Assembly (NCBI RefSeq): GCF_000621445.1
Contig: NZ_KK211278.1
Span: forward strand, 357,308-421,307
DNA length: 64,000 bases
Direction of reading: 5' to 3'
From: Alkalihalobacillus bogoriensis ATCC BAA-922
GTDB taxonomy: Bacteria > Bacillota > Bacilli > Bacillales > Bacillaceae_F
Position numbers and translations under genes: made by a program. Below are positions 44,213 through 53,545 of this stretch, piece after piece. Numbering within the stretch: position 1 is the first letter of the stretch; each line of letters begins with the position of its first letter. The notes below the pieces were generated by a model. It had not been told where the DNA came from, did no database searches, and saw only the letters and a list, made by a program, of their open reading frames with translations.

Positions 44213-45238
44213 TTGGGAGAAAAAAAGCAACAACAGCACGTAGATATACAAGGTGTGACATATAGGTTTAATGTCGAGGAAGGTAAAGTTCAGTTCGAAG
44301 GTCATGATGTCCTCATCTTTTGGATTGAGTCAGCCATGAAATCTTTTGTTGATACGATAGAGGAAGTATCGGGTGATGATGCAGCAAATGTTGTCATGCA
44401 TACCGCTGGATTTCGAATGGGAGAAATTGTTGGTGAATATTTTGAAAAACAAGAGATAGAAGCAATTATGGAACTGTTTCCAAAGATTTATGCTTCCGCA
44501 GGTTGGGGAGCTTTTACGGTAGTAGAGTTCGCACCTGAAAAGGCGAGCCTTGTTATTCGAATGAAAAATAGCTGGGAGTATAAAATTAATAAGCTCCAAG
44601 GCAAAACACAATCTGGTTCCTTTTTAACAGGCCATTTAGCAGGAATCTTTACAAGACTATTTAAGCAAAACATCGGTTGTGAGCTTGTAAAAAGTCAATT
44701 GACAGGGGCAGAGTATGATGAGTTTCATTGTCGTCCCTCTTCCGTTTGTCCGATTGATAACATACATAATTACGCAAGAAAACAGGAACAAAAAGAAATT
44801 GAAAAGCTAGAAGAAAAAGTGAGAGAACGGACACAAGACTTAACGAAACTTGTCAAGGACATCTCATCACCGATTATTCCGGTATTAGATCAAATCGTTG
44901 TTGTTCCACTTCTTGGAAAATATGATGAGTTACGTTCAGAAGATATGATGACGCAAATTATGGAGAACTTACCAAGGTATACGGCAAGCTATTTAATTCT
45001 TGATGTTACTGGAATTGATGAAGTCGTGGACGAATATACAATGAATCTTATCCGGAAGTTAACAGATGCTACTAGTTTACTAGGAACAAAAAGTATTTTA
45101 GTTGGTGTGTCACCTCAGCTCGGGATAACCTTAACACAAAGTGCATACGATTTACGGTCGATTGAATGTTTTTCCACGCTAAAACACGCCATTCATTATG
45201 CATTAGCACAAGAAGGTAAAATAATTACAGATAAATAA
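44213..45238 (+). CDS. V4R-domain and STAS-domain sensor protein (RsbR-like architecture)
   Basis: A 341-residue cytoplasmic protein. Residues about 25-190 form a V4R (4-vinyl-reductase/XylR-N-like) ligand-binding domain (HTAGFRMGEIVGEYF, SGSFLTGHLAGIFTRLF, CRPSSVCPI) with cysteines that might bind metal or a hydrocarbon. A coiled coil spans 195-220. Residues 225-335 are a STAS domain (ISSPIIPVLDQIVVVPLLGKYDE, LILDVTGIDEVVDEYT), as in stressosome RsbR co-antagonists. It could feed an environmental signal to the sigma-B partner-switch. TTG start after AAGGGGGAT. Confidence 0.75.
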   Translation: MGEKKQQQHVDIQGVTYRFNVEEGKVQFEGHDVLIFWIESAMKSFVDTIEEVSGDDAANVVMHTAGFRMGEIVGEYFEKQEIEAIMELFPKIYASAGWGAFTVVEFAPEKASLVIRMKNSWEYKINKLQGKTQSGSFLTGHLAGIFTRLFKQNIGCELVKSQLTGAEYDEFHCRPSSVCPIDNIHNYARKQEQKEIEKLEEKVRERTQDLTKLVKDISSPIIPVLDQIVVVPLLGKYDELRSEDMMTQIMENLPRYTASYLILDVTGIDEVVDEYTMNLIRKLTDATSLLGTKSILVGVSPQLGITLTQSAYDLRSIECFSTLKHAIHYALAQEGKIITDK

Positions 45239-45247
45239 AAAGGAAAG

Positions 45248-45279
45248 AGATTCTCTCTAACCAAGGGAGAATTTTTTTG
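45248..45279 (+). terminator. Terminator after the V4R-STAS gene
   Basis: GATTCTCTC and GGGAGAATT pair (two G-U pairs) and are followed by a T run. Confidence 0.65.
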
Positions 45280-45347
45280 TCGGGAACTTCTTACTACTTT
45301 CGTTTATCTAATGAATAGAAAGATGAAAAGGAGGGTGTTGGACTGAA

Positions 45348-45881
45348 ATGGAGACCGAAATGTTACGACTCGTAAAAAAAGCAAAAAAAGGAAATAAAGA
45401 AGCATTTGTTTCGTTAATCAAACAAAACGAATCACTATTATACCGTGTGGCAAGGTCAATTTTACAGAATGACAATGATTGTTTAGATGCGATTCAAGAA
45501 TCAATTTTAAAGGCCTATCAAAATATTGAAACGGTGAGGGAACCTAAATATTTCAAAACATGGATTGTTCGAATCGTAATGAATGAATGTTATTCAATGC
45601 AACGACTGAAGAGGAAAGTTGTTCCTCTTGAAAAAACGGAAGAACCTAGTTTTAAAGATACAACATCTGAAACGATGATTATTCATGAAGCCATTGATGC
45701 CTTACATGAAGACTTTAGAAGAGTCATTTTGTTGTTTTATTTTGAGGACTTGTCAATTAAAGACATCGCAAGTTTATTAGAAATTCCTGAAAGTACTGTT
45801 AAAACAAGATTGCACCGAGCCAGAAATCAGTTAGATACGTGGTTAACGAACACGGATAAGGGAGGGTGTTCTAATGGATAA
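45348..45881 (+). CDS. ECF-type RNA polymerase sigma factor
   Basis: A 177-residue extracytoplasmic-function sigma factor. Region 2 is LLYRVARSILQNDNDCLDAIQESILKAYQNI with YFKTWIVRIVMNEC; region 4 is FRRVILLFYFEDLSIKDIASLLEIPESTVKTRLHRARNQL. Region 1 and 3 are absent, as in ECF factors. The stop overlaps the next gene by 8 bases, which encodes its likely anti-sigma factor. Confidence 0.9.
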   Translation: METEMLRLVKKAKKGNKEAFVSLIKQNESLLYRVARSILQNDNDCLDAIQESILKAYQNIETVREPKYFKTWIVRIVMNECYSMQRLKRKVVPLEKTEEPSFKDTTSETMIIHEAIDALHEDFRRVILLFYFEDLSIKDIASLLEIPESTVKTRLHRARNQLDTWLTNTDKGGCSNG

Positions 45882-47208
45882 ACTGGAACAAATGTTGAAA
45901 AAGGCGAAAACAGATGCTTCTGCGCAAGTTCCAACGAGCATAAGTGAGGGCATTGACAGTGTTTTAGAAACATTGCCGAAGAAAAGAAAGAAAAAGCAAA
46001 TGCTGATGGTTTATACTGCAAGCTCTATTGTTATAGGAATAGGAGTCATATTAGGGGCTTCCCAAGTTTCACCGTCTGTTTCACAAGGAATGCAAAAGCT
46101 TCCTATTATAGGATCCGTGTTTGAATTTGTCTCCGATAAAGGATTAAATAAAGCTCAAGAACAGGAGTTAACAAATAAAGTAGATAAACAAATCGTCAGT
46201 GGAGATACGACGTTAACGTTTACTGATGTGTTCCATGATGGGACGAGGTTATCTGTAGGATATGTGATGGAAGGAGTATCTTCCGAACAAGACGTAAGGA
46301 ATACATTTTATGATGAAACATTCACATTGAAAATTGACGGGCAAAAAATTTATAATTTGAATTATATGCGAATATCAGTAACAAAAATGGACGATAATCA
46401 ATTTATTGGTGTGCTAGAATTAACAAATCGAAATTTTCCTGATTCATTTGAGCTTACTCTTGATTTTTATAACATTGATTCGAAAAAAGGGGAATGGTCA
46501 TTGTCTTTTCCTGTCATAAAAACGAAAGATATTTTCCATTATCAAGTGAACGCCGAACAAGAAGTAGGAGATTATGATGTGAGAATAAATGAAGTGACTT
46601 TGACTCCAGCAACAACCGAGCTGAAATATACTGTTTTTCAAGAAGTTAAAGGAGAGACGGTAGAAGGGTTGATTCCATCTTTGTTACTATTTGATGATAA
46701 AGGAAGGCAATATAAACATGGAGCTGGTGGGAGTAAAGGTGGAATGAATGTATTACCGAATGGCACAGGGATTACACAAGCGTTTGAGCAATATGAGCCA
46801 ATGGAAGAAAAACCAGAGTATATTGTGGTTCAGCCTTATATGATCGGGAATGGCAACTCAAACGTCTCGTCGGGAGAACTCGGAAGTACGATACCGCTTA
46901 AGCTTGAGCAAGGTGAGAAAGGCTCCCTTACTGTTTTGGATGTAACCAGTAATCAAGATGATTTGATCATAACATATCAAGTTGAGGGAACATTGCCATT
47001 CTATCAAGCTTGGGTTTGGCTAGAGGATCGGGATGGAAATGAGACGTATTCAACCCAAGCACCACAATTAGTCGACCGTGAATCTTATACGTTTACACAA
47101 CGTTTTTCTAATATCGATATCGATAATATAAGTCAATATAAAATCCATACTAATGACTTAGAAAATATTACGTTATATCCAGAAACGATAAAAATCACAC
47201 TAGAATAA
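45874..47208 (+). CDS. DUF4179-containing probable anti-sigma factor
   Basis: A 444-residue single-pass membrane protein. A short cytoplasmic part (1-46) is followed by a membrane helix (MLMVYTASSIVIGIGVILGA) and a large extracytoplasmic DUF4179-type region with many beta strands. Overlap with the ECF gene and this layout are typical of anti-sigma factors in Bacillus that sequester sigma inside and sense signals outside. The extracytoplasmic domain is unusually long. The signal is unknown. Confidence 0.8.
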   Translation: MDKLEQMLKKAKTDASAQVPTSISEGIDSVLETLPKKRKKKQMLMVYTASSIVIGIGVILGASQVSPSVSQGMQKLPIIGSVFEFVSDKGLNKAQEQELTNKVDKQIVSGDTTLTFTDVFHDGTRLSVGYVMEGVSSEQDVRNTFYDETFTLKIDGQKIYNLNYMRISVTKMDDNQFIGVLELTNRNFPDSFELTLDFYNIDSKKGEWSLSFPVIKTKDIFHYQVNAEQEVGDYDVRINEVTLTPATTELKYTVFQEVKGETVEGLIPSLLLFDDKGRQYKHGAGGSKGGMNVLPNGTGITQAFEQYEPMEEKPEYIVVQPYMIGNGNSNVSSGELGSTIPLKLEQGEKGSLTVLDVTSNQDDLIITYQVEGTLPFYQAWVWLEDRDGNETYSTQAPQLVDRESYTFTQRFSNIDIDNISQYKIHTNDLENITLYPETIKITLE

Positions 47209-47212
47209 AAGC

Positions 47213-47253
47213 AAAACCGGCTTTGAGAATTTTTACTCAAAGCCGGTTTGTTT

Positions 47254-47256
<3 letters not shown>
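47213..47256. terminator. Bidirectional terminator between the DUF4179 gene and thiC
   Basis: AAACCGGCTTTGAG and CTCAAAGCCGGTTT form a 14-bp stem with an 8-base loop (AATTTTTA), flanked by AAAA and TTTG. Confidence 0.85.
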
Positions 47257-49065
<1,809 letters not shown>

Positions 49066-49175
49066 CTAATTTTGGTCAAAGCGGAAATTTGATGTTTGAA
49101 CTGATTAAGGAGGAGGGATATACATGATAGATGGCCTGAACTCGTATTTATTTGCGTTTGAGTGCACAAAAAAAT

Positions 49176-49203
49176 ACAAAAAGACCGCTAGCAAGCGGTC
49201 AAA
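49176..49203 (-). terminator. Terminator of the TPP riboswitch
   Basis: On the minus strand GACCGCTTGCTAGCGGTC forms a 7-bp stem followed by TTTTTG. It lies between the aptamer and thiC. Confidence 0.75.
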
Positions 49204-49225
49204 TAGACAGACGTGTTTAAGAAAA

Positions 49226-49313
49226 CTTCATCCCTCCGCTAGCATTACCTAGATCAGGTTCACCGGTCGACAGCAGTATCAGCTATCCTCTCAGCTTGTT
49301 TCACAAGCTCCCG
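49226..49313 (-). promoter_or_regulatory. Thiamine pyrophosphate (TPP) riboswitch
   Basis: The minus strand carries the THI-box core: GCTGAGAGGATAGCT, ACCGGTGAACCTGATCTAGG and TAATGCTAGCGGAGGGA. It controls thiC. The 3' part GCTAGCGG of the aptamer can also pair with the 5' arm of the terminator (CCGCTTGC, one mismatch), giving a likely antiterminator in the absence of TPP. Confidence 0.95.
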
Positions 49314-49330
49314 TTTTTTCTTTCTACGTT

Positions 49331-49359
49331 ACTATAGCAAACTATGGAAACGAATACAA
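49331..49359 (-). promoter_or_regulatory. Promoter of thiC
   Basis: On the minus strand TTGTAT (49359-49354) and TATAGT (49336-49331) are spaced by 17 bases, just upstream of the aptamer. Confidence 0.6.
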
Positions 49360-49507
49360 TGATAATTTTAGATTATTAGGAAAAAAGCGGTAAAGTTTTT
49401 TCTGAATTTACAAAGAATAAACAATAGTCAATTTTCATCTTTTCTTATATAATCAGTATAACTATTTAGTTGATAACTGAAATCTGGACCATTTGGGAGC
49501 CATTTGG

Positions 49508-49582
49508 ATGGATATTGGAGAAATTTATGGCATTTTACTTTTAATTATCCTCAGCGCGATATATCGAGTCAGAGCCATGTAA
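49508..49582 (+). CDS. Possible leader peptide or tiny membrane protein upstream of aspartokinase
   Basis: A 24-codon frame (ATG GAT ATT ... ATG TAA) with GGGAG 8 bases before the ATG. The product is one hydrophobic helix; six of 24 residues are Ile (positions 3, 6, 9, 13, 14, 18) and four are Leu, ending in a basic RVR. It lies 105 bases before the aspartokinase, whose pathway leads to Ile, Lys, Met and Thr, and is followed by a stem-loop. A translated attenuator or a tiny membrane protein are both possible; not in any family I know. Confidence 0.4.
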   Translation: MDIGEIYGILLLIILSAIYRVRAM

Positions 49583-49589
49583 ATCAAAG

Positions 49590-49638
49590 ATAGGCAGCTT
49601 TGCGGGATTCTCGGTGCCTATGTTACCTTTATAAAGGT
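49590..49638 (+). promoter_or_regulatory. Two stem-loops in the aspartokinase leader
   Basis: ATAGGCA (49590-49596) pairs with TGCCTAT (49615-49621), and ACCTTTATAAAGGT (49625-49638) is a perfect palindrome. Neither is followed by a T run. No lysine-riboswitch (L-box) consensus is visible. A TATAAT at 49448-49453 could start this leader. Confidence 0.4.
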
Positions 49639-49686
49639 TGGAAGTTCGGAAAAATAAAAGAAACTAACAGGAGTTGGAGAACAAAA

Positions 49687-51057
49687 ATGAAAGTAGCGAA
49701 ATTTGGGGGATCATCGGTAGCAAGTGCAGAACAAATTCGAAAAGTAGCAAGTATTATTGAGGAAGACAGTAGTCGAAAAATCGTCGTCGTATCAGCGCCA
49801 GGAAAACGTGATAGTGAAGATACGAAAGTAACAGATTTATTAATTGCATTAGGAGAAACGATGCTTTCCCAAGGTCATGCTGAGAAAGAGCTTCAAGCGG
49901 TTGTAAAACGATATGAAAGCATCGCAAAAGGGCTCGAACTCGCACCAGATATTATTGAAACGATTGAAAATGATTTAAAAGATCGTGTTTCATTTGACCG
50001 TAGTCACCCTGGAAAGTTTATGGACCAAATGAAAGCAAGTGGAGAAGATAACAATGCAAAGTTGATTGCAGCTTATTTTGCAAGCAAAGGGATGGAAGCT
50101 CACTATGTGAACCCGAAGGAAGCAGGTTTACTTGTTAGTGATGAACCGGGTAATGCGCAAGTATTACCGGAGAGTTATGAGCATTTATCTAAGCTTCGTG
50201 AACGTTCTGGAGTTTTAGTGTTCCCAGGATTTTTTGGATACTCAAAAGAAGGAACACTTGTTACTTTCCCGCGCGGGGGTTCTGACATTACCGGTTCGAT
50301 TTTAGCAGCTGGGATTGATGCGGAATTATACGAAAACTTTACAGATGTTGATTCAGTGTTTTGTGCAAATCCGAATGTTGTAGAAAACCCTTGTGAAATT
50401 AAAAAAATGACATATCGAGAAATGCGTGAACTTTCATATGCAGGTTTTTCTGTATTTCATGATGAGGCGTTAATTCCAGCGTTTCGAAAATCAATTCCGG
50501 TTTGTGTGAAAAATACAAATAACCCACAAGCGAGTGGAACGATGATTATTGCAGAGAGAGAGTGCTTTGTTAATCCTGTTATTGGAATTGCGGCGGATTC
50601 AGGGTTTTGTACAGTATTTGTGCGTAAATACTTAATGAACAGAGAAATTGGATTTGGGCGTAAATTGCTGCAAATTATCGAGGATGAAGGAATTTCATAT
50701 GAGCATATGCCTTCAGGGATTGATGATACATCAGTTATCCTTCATCAGGCTCAGCTAGATGATGAAAAAGAACAAAGAATGATTGCTAGAATTCAAGAAG
50801 AATTAGATGTAGATGATGTTTATGTGGAGCGAGACTTTGCGATGATTATGATCGTAGGCGAAGGCATGCATAATACAGTGGGGATAGCATCACGAGCCAC
50901 TTCAGCGTTATCAAAAGCCGGAGTGAATATCGAAATGATTAACCAAGGTTCATCTGAAGTAAGTTTAGTGTTTGGCATTCATCAACAAGACGCTGATGAA
51001 GCCGTCCGTTCCTTGTATGAAGAATTTTTTGGCTCATCTAACGGTTCATTAGAATAA
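49687..51057 (+). CDS. Aspartate kinase (monofunctional, ACT-domain)
   Basis: A 456-residue aspartokinase (aspartate + ATP to aspartyl phosphate), first step to Lys, Met, Thr and Ile. Catalytic domain: KVAKFGGSSVASAEQ at the N-terminus, FPRGGSDITGSILAAG near 200, FHDEALIPAFRKSIP near 260. Two ACT domains at the C-terminus (VGEGMHNTVGIASRATSALSKAGVNIEMINQGSSEVS) suggest feedback control. It resembles B. subtilis YclM-type aspartokinase III. ATG 49687 follows AGGAGTTGGAG; the longer frame to 49600 is leader. Confidence 0.92.
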   Translation: MKVAKFGGSSVASAEQIRKVASIIEEDSSRKIVVVSAPGKRDSEDTKVTDLLIALGETMLSQGHAEKELQAVVKRYESIAKGLELAPDIIETIENDLKDRVSFDRSHPGKFMDQMKASGEDNNAKLIAAYFASKGMEAHYVNPKEAGLLVSDEPGNAQVLPESYEHLSKLRERSGVLVFPGFFGYSKEGTLVTFPRGGSDITGSILAAGIDAELYENFTDVDSVFCANPNVVENPCEIKKMTYREMRELSYAGFSVFHDEALIPAFRKSIPVCVKNTNNPQASGTMIIAERECFVNPVIGIAADSGFCTVFVRKYLMNREIGFGRKLLQIIEDEGISYEHMPSGIDDTSVILHQAQLDDEKEQRMIARIQEELDVDDVYVERDFAMIMIVGEGMHNTVGIASRATSALSKAGVNIEMINQGSSEVSLVFGIHQQDADEAVRSLYEEFFGSSNGSLE

Positions 51058-51075
51058 ACCAAGCGATTAGTTTTG

Positions 51076-51112
51076 GGTGTTTTAAGCTTATCAAAAGCTT
51101 AAAACACCTTTT
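51076..51112 (+). terminator. Terminator of the aspartokinase gene
   Basis: GGTGTTTTAAGCTT and AAGCTTAAAACACC form a perfect 14-bp stem, 19 bases after the stop codon, followed by TTTTC. Confidence 0.9.
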
Positions 51113-51144
51113 CATTGTTTAGGGTAATTATGCGGCCATGAAAA

Positions 51145-51298
51145 CCGTTATTTGTGAACATTGCTAGCGTTTTGGAACGTTGGCGGCCACAGGAGCAGTT
51201 AATCGTAATTTATCGCCAGGAATTGAATGGATTTTGCGTGAATAAGCGCTCCTGTGTCCGCAAAAAAAGGAAAACCCTATCATGTTCACAAATAACGG
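51145..51298. repeat. 154-bp double palindromic element, type C
   Basis: Outer arms CCGTTATTTGTGAACAT (51145-51161) and ATGTTCACAAATAACGG (51282-51298) are a perfect 17-bp inverted repeat. Inside, GCGGCCACAGGAGC (51184-51197) pairs with GCTCCTGTGTCCGC (51248-51261) with one mismatch. No open frame of note is inside. It could be a miniature mobile element or a structured RNA; no second copy is in the window. Confidence 0.7.
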
Positions 51299-51729
51299 CT
51301 GCTCTGACCTCAAAAATGAGAGATGTGGAATCAAGAGAATCTAATTGTTTATACAAACTATTTATTCGCGTGTCCAAACCTTGAATTTGTTCTTTTACTA
51401 TAAACAATTTATTTTGTTAGCTTTGTTAGTTATTTTGTTTTTATTTTTGTAGTGTTTGTTTGCTTCTTTTTCAATAATATAATAAAATTATTAAGGGAAT
51501 AACTAGTGTAAAGGTATTTCGTTATTTAGGAATAAAACTCATTTTATTTTCAAAAGTTTTCCATGTTTACTACATAAGTTTTTTCTTCATGGAAAGGTAA
51601 GTTGAAGTATAAAAACATGACTTATCCGACAAAGTAGTAAAGAATGCTATCATTACTTTCTATGGAGTTATGAGAGTTGTCGGAATACCTAACGAACATT
51701 ACATACTAACATAAATGGAGGGAATCATT
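51299..51729. other. Gene-free AT-rich region before the beta-glucosidase
   Basis: 431 bases after the palindromic element. It is very rich in T with poly-T tracts (GTTAGCTTTGTTAGTTATTTTG). I found no convincing gene, promoter or operator. A minus-strand frame (51210-51407) begins with helix-like sequence but has no ribosome site and runs into the palindrome; it may be a remnant. Confidence 0.4.
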
Positions 51730-53076
51730 GTGGCAATTATTCAATTTCCGAAAGAGATGAAGTGGGGAGCAGCAACCGCTTCTTATCAAATAGAAGGTGC
51801 TGTTGATAAAGACGGCAGAGGACTTTCCATTTGGGATACTTTTTCAAAAACACCGGGCAAGGTTGTGAATGGCGATAACGGTGATGTTGCTTGTGACAGT
51901 TATCATCGTTACAAAGAAGATGTAGCCATTATGAAAGATTTAGGGATTAGCATGTACCGCTTTTCCGTATCGTGGCCACGGATTTTTCCGAATGGTACAG
52001 GGGAAGTGAACAAAAAAGGACTGGAGTATTACCACAATTTAGTGGATGAATTACTAGCCAATGGCATTGAACCATTATGTACATTGTATCATTGGGATTT
52101 GCCCCAAGCTCTTCAAGATAAAGGTGGTTGGGATAACCGTGAAACAATCGATGCGTTTGTCGAGTATGCTGAGCTCATGTTTAAAGAGTTTGAAGGGAAA
52201 ATTAAATATTGGATTACATTTAATGAACCATGGTGTGTCTCCTTTTTATCAAACTTTATTGGGGCACACGCACCGGGATACCAAGACTTACAACTAGCTA
52301 CAAATGTAGCGCATCATCTTCTTGTTGCTCATGGTAAAACGGTAAAAGCGTTTAGACAGCTTGGTGTGGAAGGTCAAATCGGTTATGCACCAAATGTAGA
52401 ATGGAATGAACCTTATAGCAATAAGCAAGAAGATATCGATGCGTGTCGACGAGCAGGGGCTTGGTTTATTGAGTGGTTTTTTGACCCAGTATTTAAAGGT
52501 TCCTATCCACAGTTTATGGTGGAATGGTTTGAGAAAAAAGGTGTAAAAATGAAGATAGAAGATGGTGACATGGAAACGATTCACCAACCAATCGACTTTT
52601 TAGGGATTAACTATTACACAGGTAGCGTTGGAAAGTATGCTGAAAATAGTGGATTGTTTGACCATGAACGTGTTGATGCAGGCTATCAAAAAACAGATAT
52701 CGGTTGGAATGTTTTTCCTGAAGGATTTTATAAAGTGCTAACTTATATTACTGAGAAATATGGTCAAGTTCCTATCTACATTACTGAAAATGGTTCTTGT
52801 TATAATGATGAGCCTGATAACGGTGTAGTAAATGACCAAGGGAGAATCGATTATTTACAACAACATTTAATTTCCTTAAACCGAAGTATGAATTCAGGTG
52901 TAAACATTAAAGGGTACTTAACATGGTCCTTATTAGATAATTTTGAATGGGCAGAAGGATACACGATGAGATTCGGTATTGTTCATGTTAACTATCGTAC
53001 ATTAGAGCGGACAAAGAAAAACAGTTTTTACTGGTATAAACAAACCGTGGCAAATGGCTGGTTTGAAGTTAAATAA
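51730..53076 (+). CDS. bglA: Family 1 beta-glucosidase (GH1)
   Basis: A 448-residue intracellular glycoside hydrolase of family GH1, cleaving beta-glucosides. It has the N-terminal FxWGAATASYQIEGA signature, the acid/base Glu166 (ITFNEPW) and the nucleophile Glu353 (ITENG). Length is typical of BglA enzymes. No phosphate-binding motif change shows whether it prefers 6-phospho substrates; non-phosphorylated beta-glucosides are more likely. GTG 51730 follows GGAGGGAATC. No sugar transporter of its own lies next to it; an ABC operon follows 1.4 kb downstream. Confidence 0.93.
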   Translation: MAIIQFPKEMKWGAATASYQIEGAVDKDGRGLSIWDTFSKTPGKVVNGDNGDVACDSYHRYKEDVAIMKDLGISMYRFSVSWPRIFPNGTGEVNKKGLEYYHNLVDELLANGIEPLCTLYHWDLPQALQDKGGWDNRETIDAFVEYAELMFKEFEGKIKYWITFNEPWCVSFLSNFIGAHAPGYQDLQLATNVAHHLLVAHGKTVKAFRQLGVEGQIGYAPNVEWNEPYSNKQEDIDACRRAGAWFIEWFFDPVFKGSYPQFMVEWFEKKGVKMKIEDGDMETIHQPIDFLGINYYTGSVGKYAENSGLFDHERVDAGYQKTDIGWNVFPEGFYKVLTYITEKYGQVPIYITENGSCYNDEPDNGVVNDQGRIDYLQQHLISLNRSMNSGVNIKGYLTWSLLDNFEWAEGYTMRFGIVHVNYRTLERTKKNSFYWYKQTVANGWFEVK

Positions 53077-53087
53077 TGAATAAAGTA

Positions 53088-53119
53088 AAAAAGGGGGCTC
53101 TTGTGAGTTCCCTTTTTTT
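53088..53119 (+). terminator. Terminator after bglA
   Basis: GGGGGCTC-TTGT-GAGTTCCC stem (one G-U pair) followed by seven T residues. Confidence 0.8.
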
Positions 53120-53120
53120 A

Positions 53121-53203
53121 AAAGATAAGAAAGCATTAAAATTTTGGTGTAGCAGTGAAGCTTTGAAAGCTATTTCAAGAAAAGACGCTCCGAGTTTTTC
53201 TTA
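53121..53203. repeat. Dispersed intergenic repeat, type A
   Basis: AAAGATAAGAAAGCATTAAAA, TTTTGGTGTAGCAGTGAAGC, TTTGAAAGCTATTTCA, then AAAAGACGCTCCGAGTTTTTC. The first 60 bases are nearly identical to 7762-7825; the GAGCGAAGGCTC-ACTTC middle is missing. It lies between bglA and a convergent small gene. Confidence 0.8.
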
Positions 53204-53234
53204 ATTTGCTAATTTGAACAACATAATCATTGAG

Positions 53235-53339
53235 TTAAAATACGAAAACAGAAAGTATTCCGCCGAAAAGTACACATAAAGGAATAAACCACCAAGTATC
53301 TGTAAAATCTTGTTCATGCTCTTTTTTTCCGCCACCCAA
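53235..53339 (-). CDS. 34-residue single-pass membrane protein
   Basis: A short frame with a perfect AAGGAGGG ribosome site 8 bases before a TTG start. The product has a charged Gly/Lys/Glu/His N-terminus (MGGGKKEHEQDFTD) followed by WWFIPLCVLFGGILSVFVF, a clear membrane helix ending at the C-terminus. I do not know its family. It resembles the size and layout of small membrane proteins that modulate transporters or kinases. Convergent with bglA. Confidence 0.7.
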   Translation of the reverse strand: MGGGKKEHEQDFTDTWWFIPLCVLFGGILSVFVF

Positions 53340-53545
53340 TGTAATGTCCCTCCTTCATAAATCTATCGTTATAATATCATATTTTGTTTTTGAGCATGAT
53401 AAAAGTTTGCTAAAAAATAAAGAAGGAAAAAAGTTGGAATGAATCTTTACACGATTTTAATTTTTTTAGTAGCTATACATGATATAATTTGTTTGAATAG
53501 TTGCGTTTAGTTGCATTTTCAATGATGTATAGAGGGTGATGGAAT

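Noticed and set aside
49600..49686. N-terminal extension of aspartokinase to 49600
   Set aside because: Typical aspartokinases start at MKVAKFGGSS; the extension reads through the leader stem-loops and AGGAGTTGGAG lies before ATG 49687.
49385..49686. Lysine riboswitch upstream of aspartokinase
   Set aside because: The conserved L-box bases were searched for and not seen; only short stem-loops are present.
51154..51384. Plus-strand frame of 76 codons in the palindromic element
   Set aside because: It lies across the inverted repeat and has no ribosome site; its codons mirror the repeat arms.
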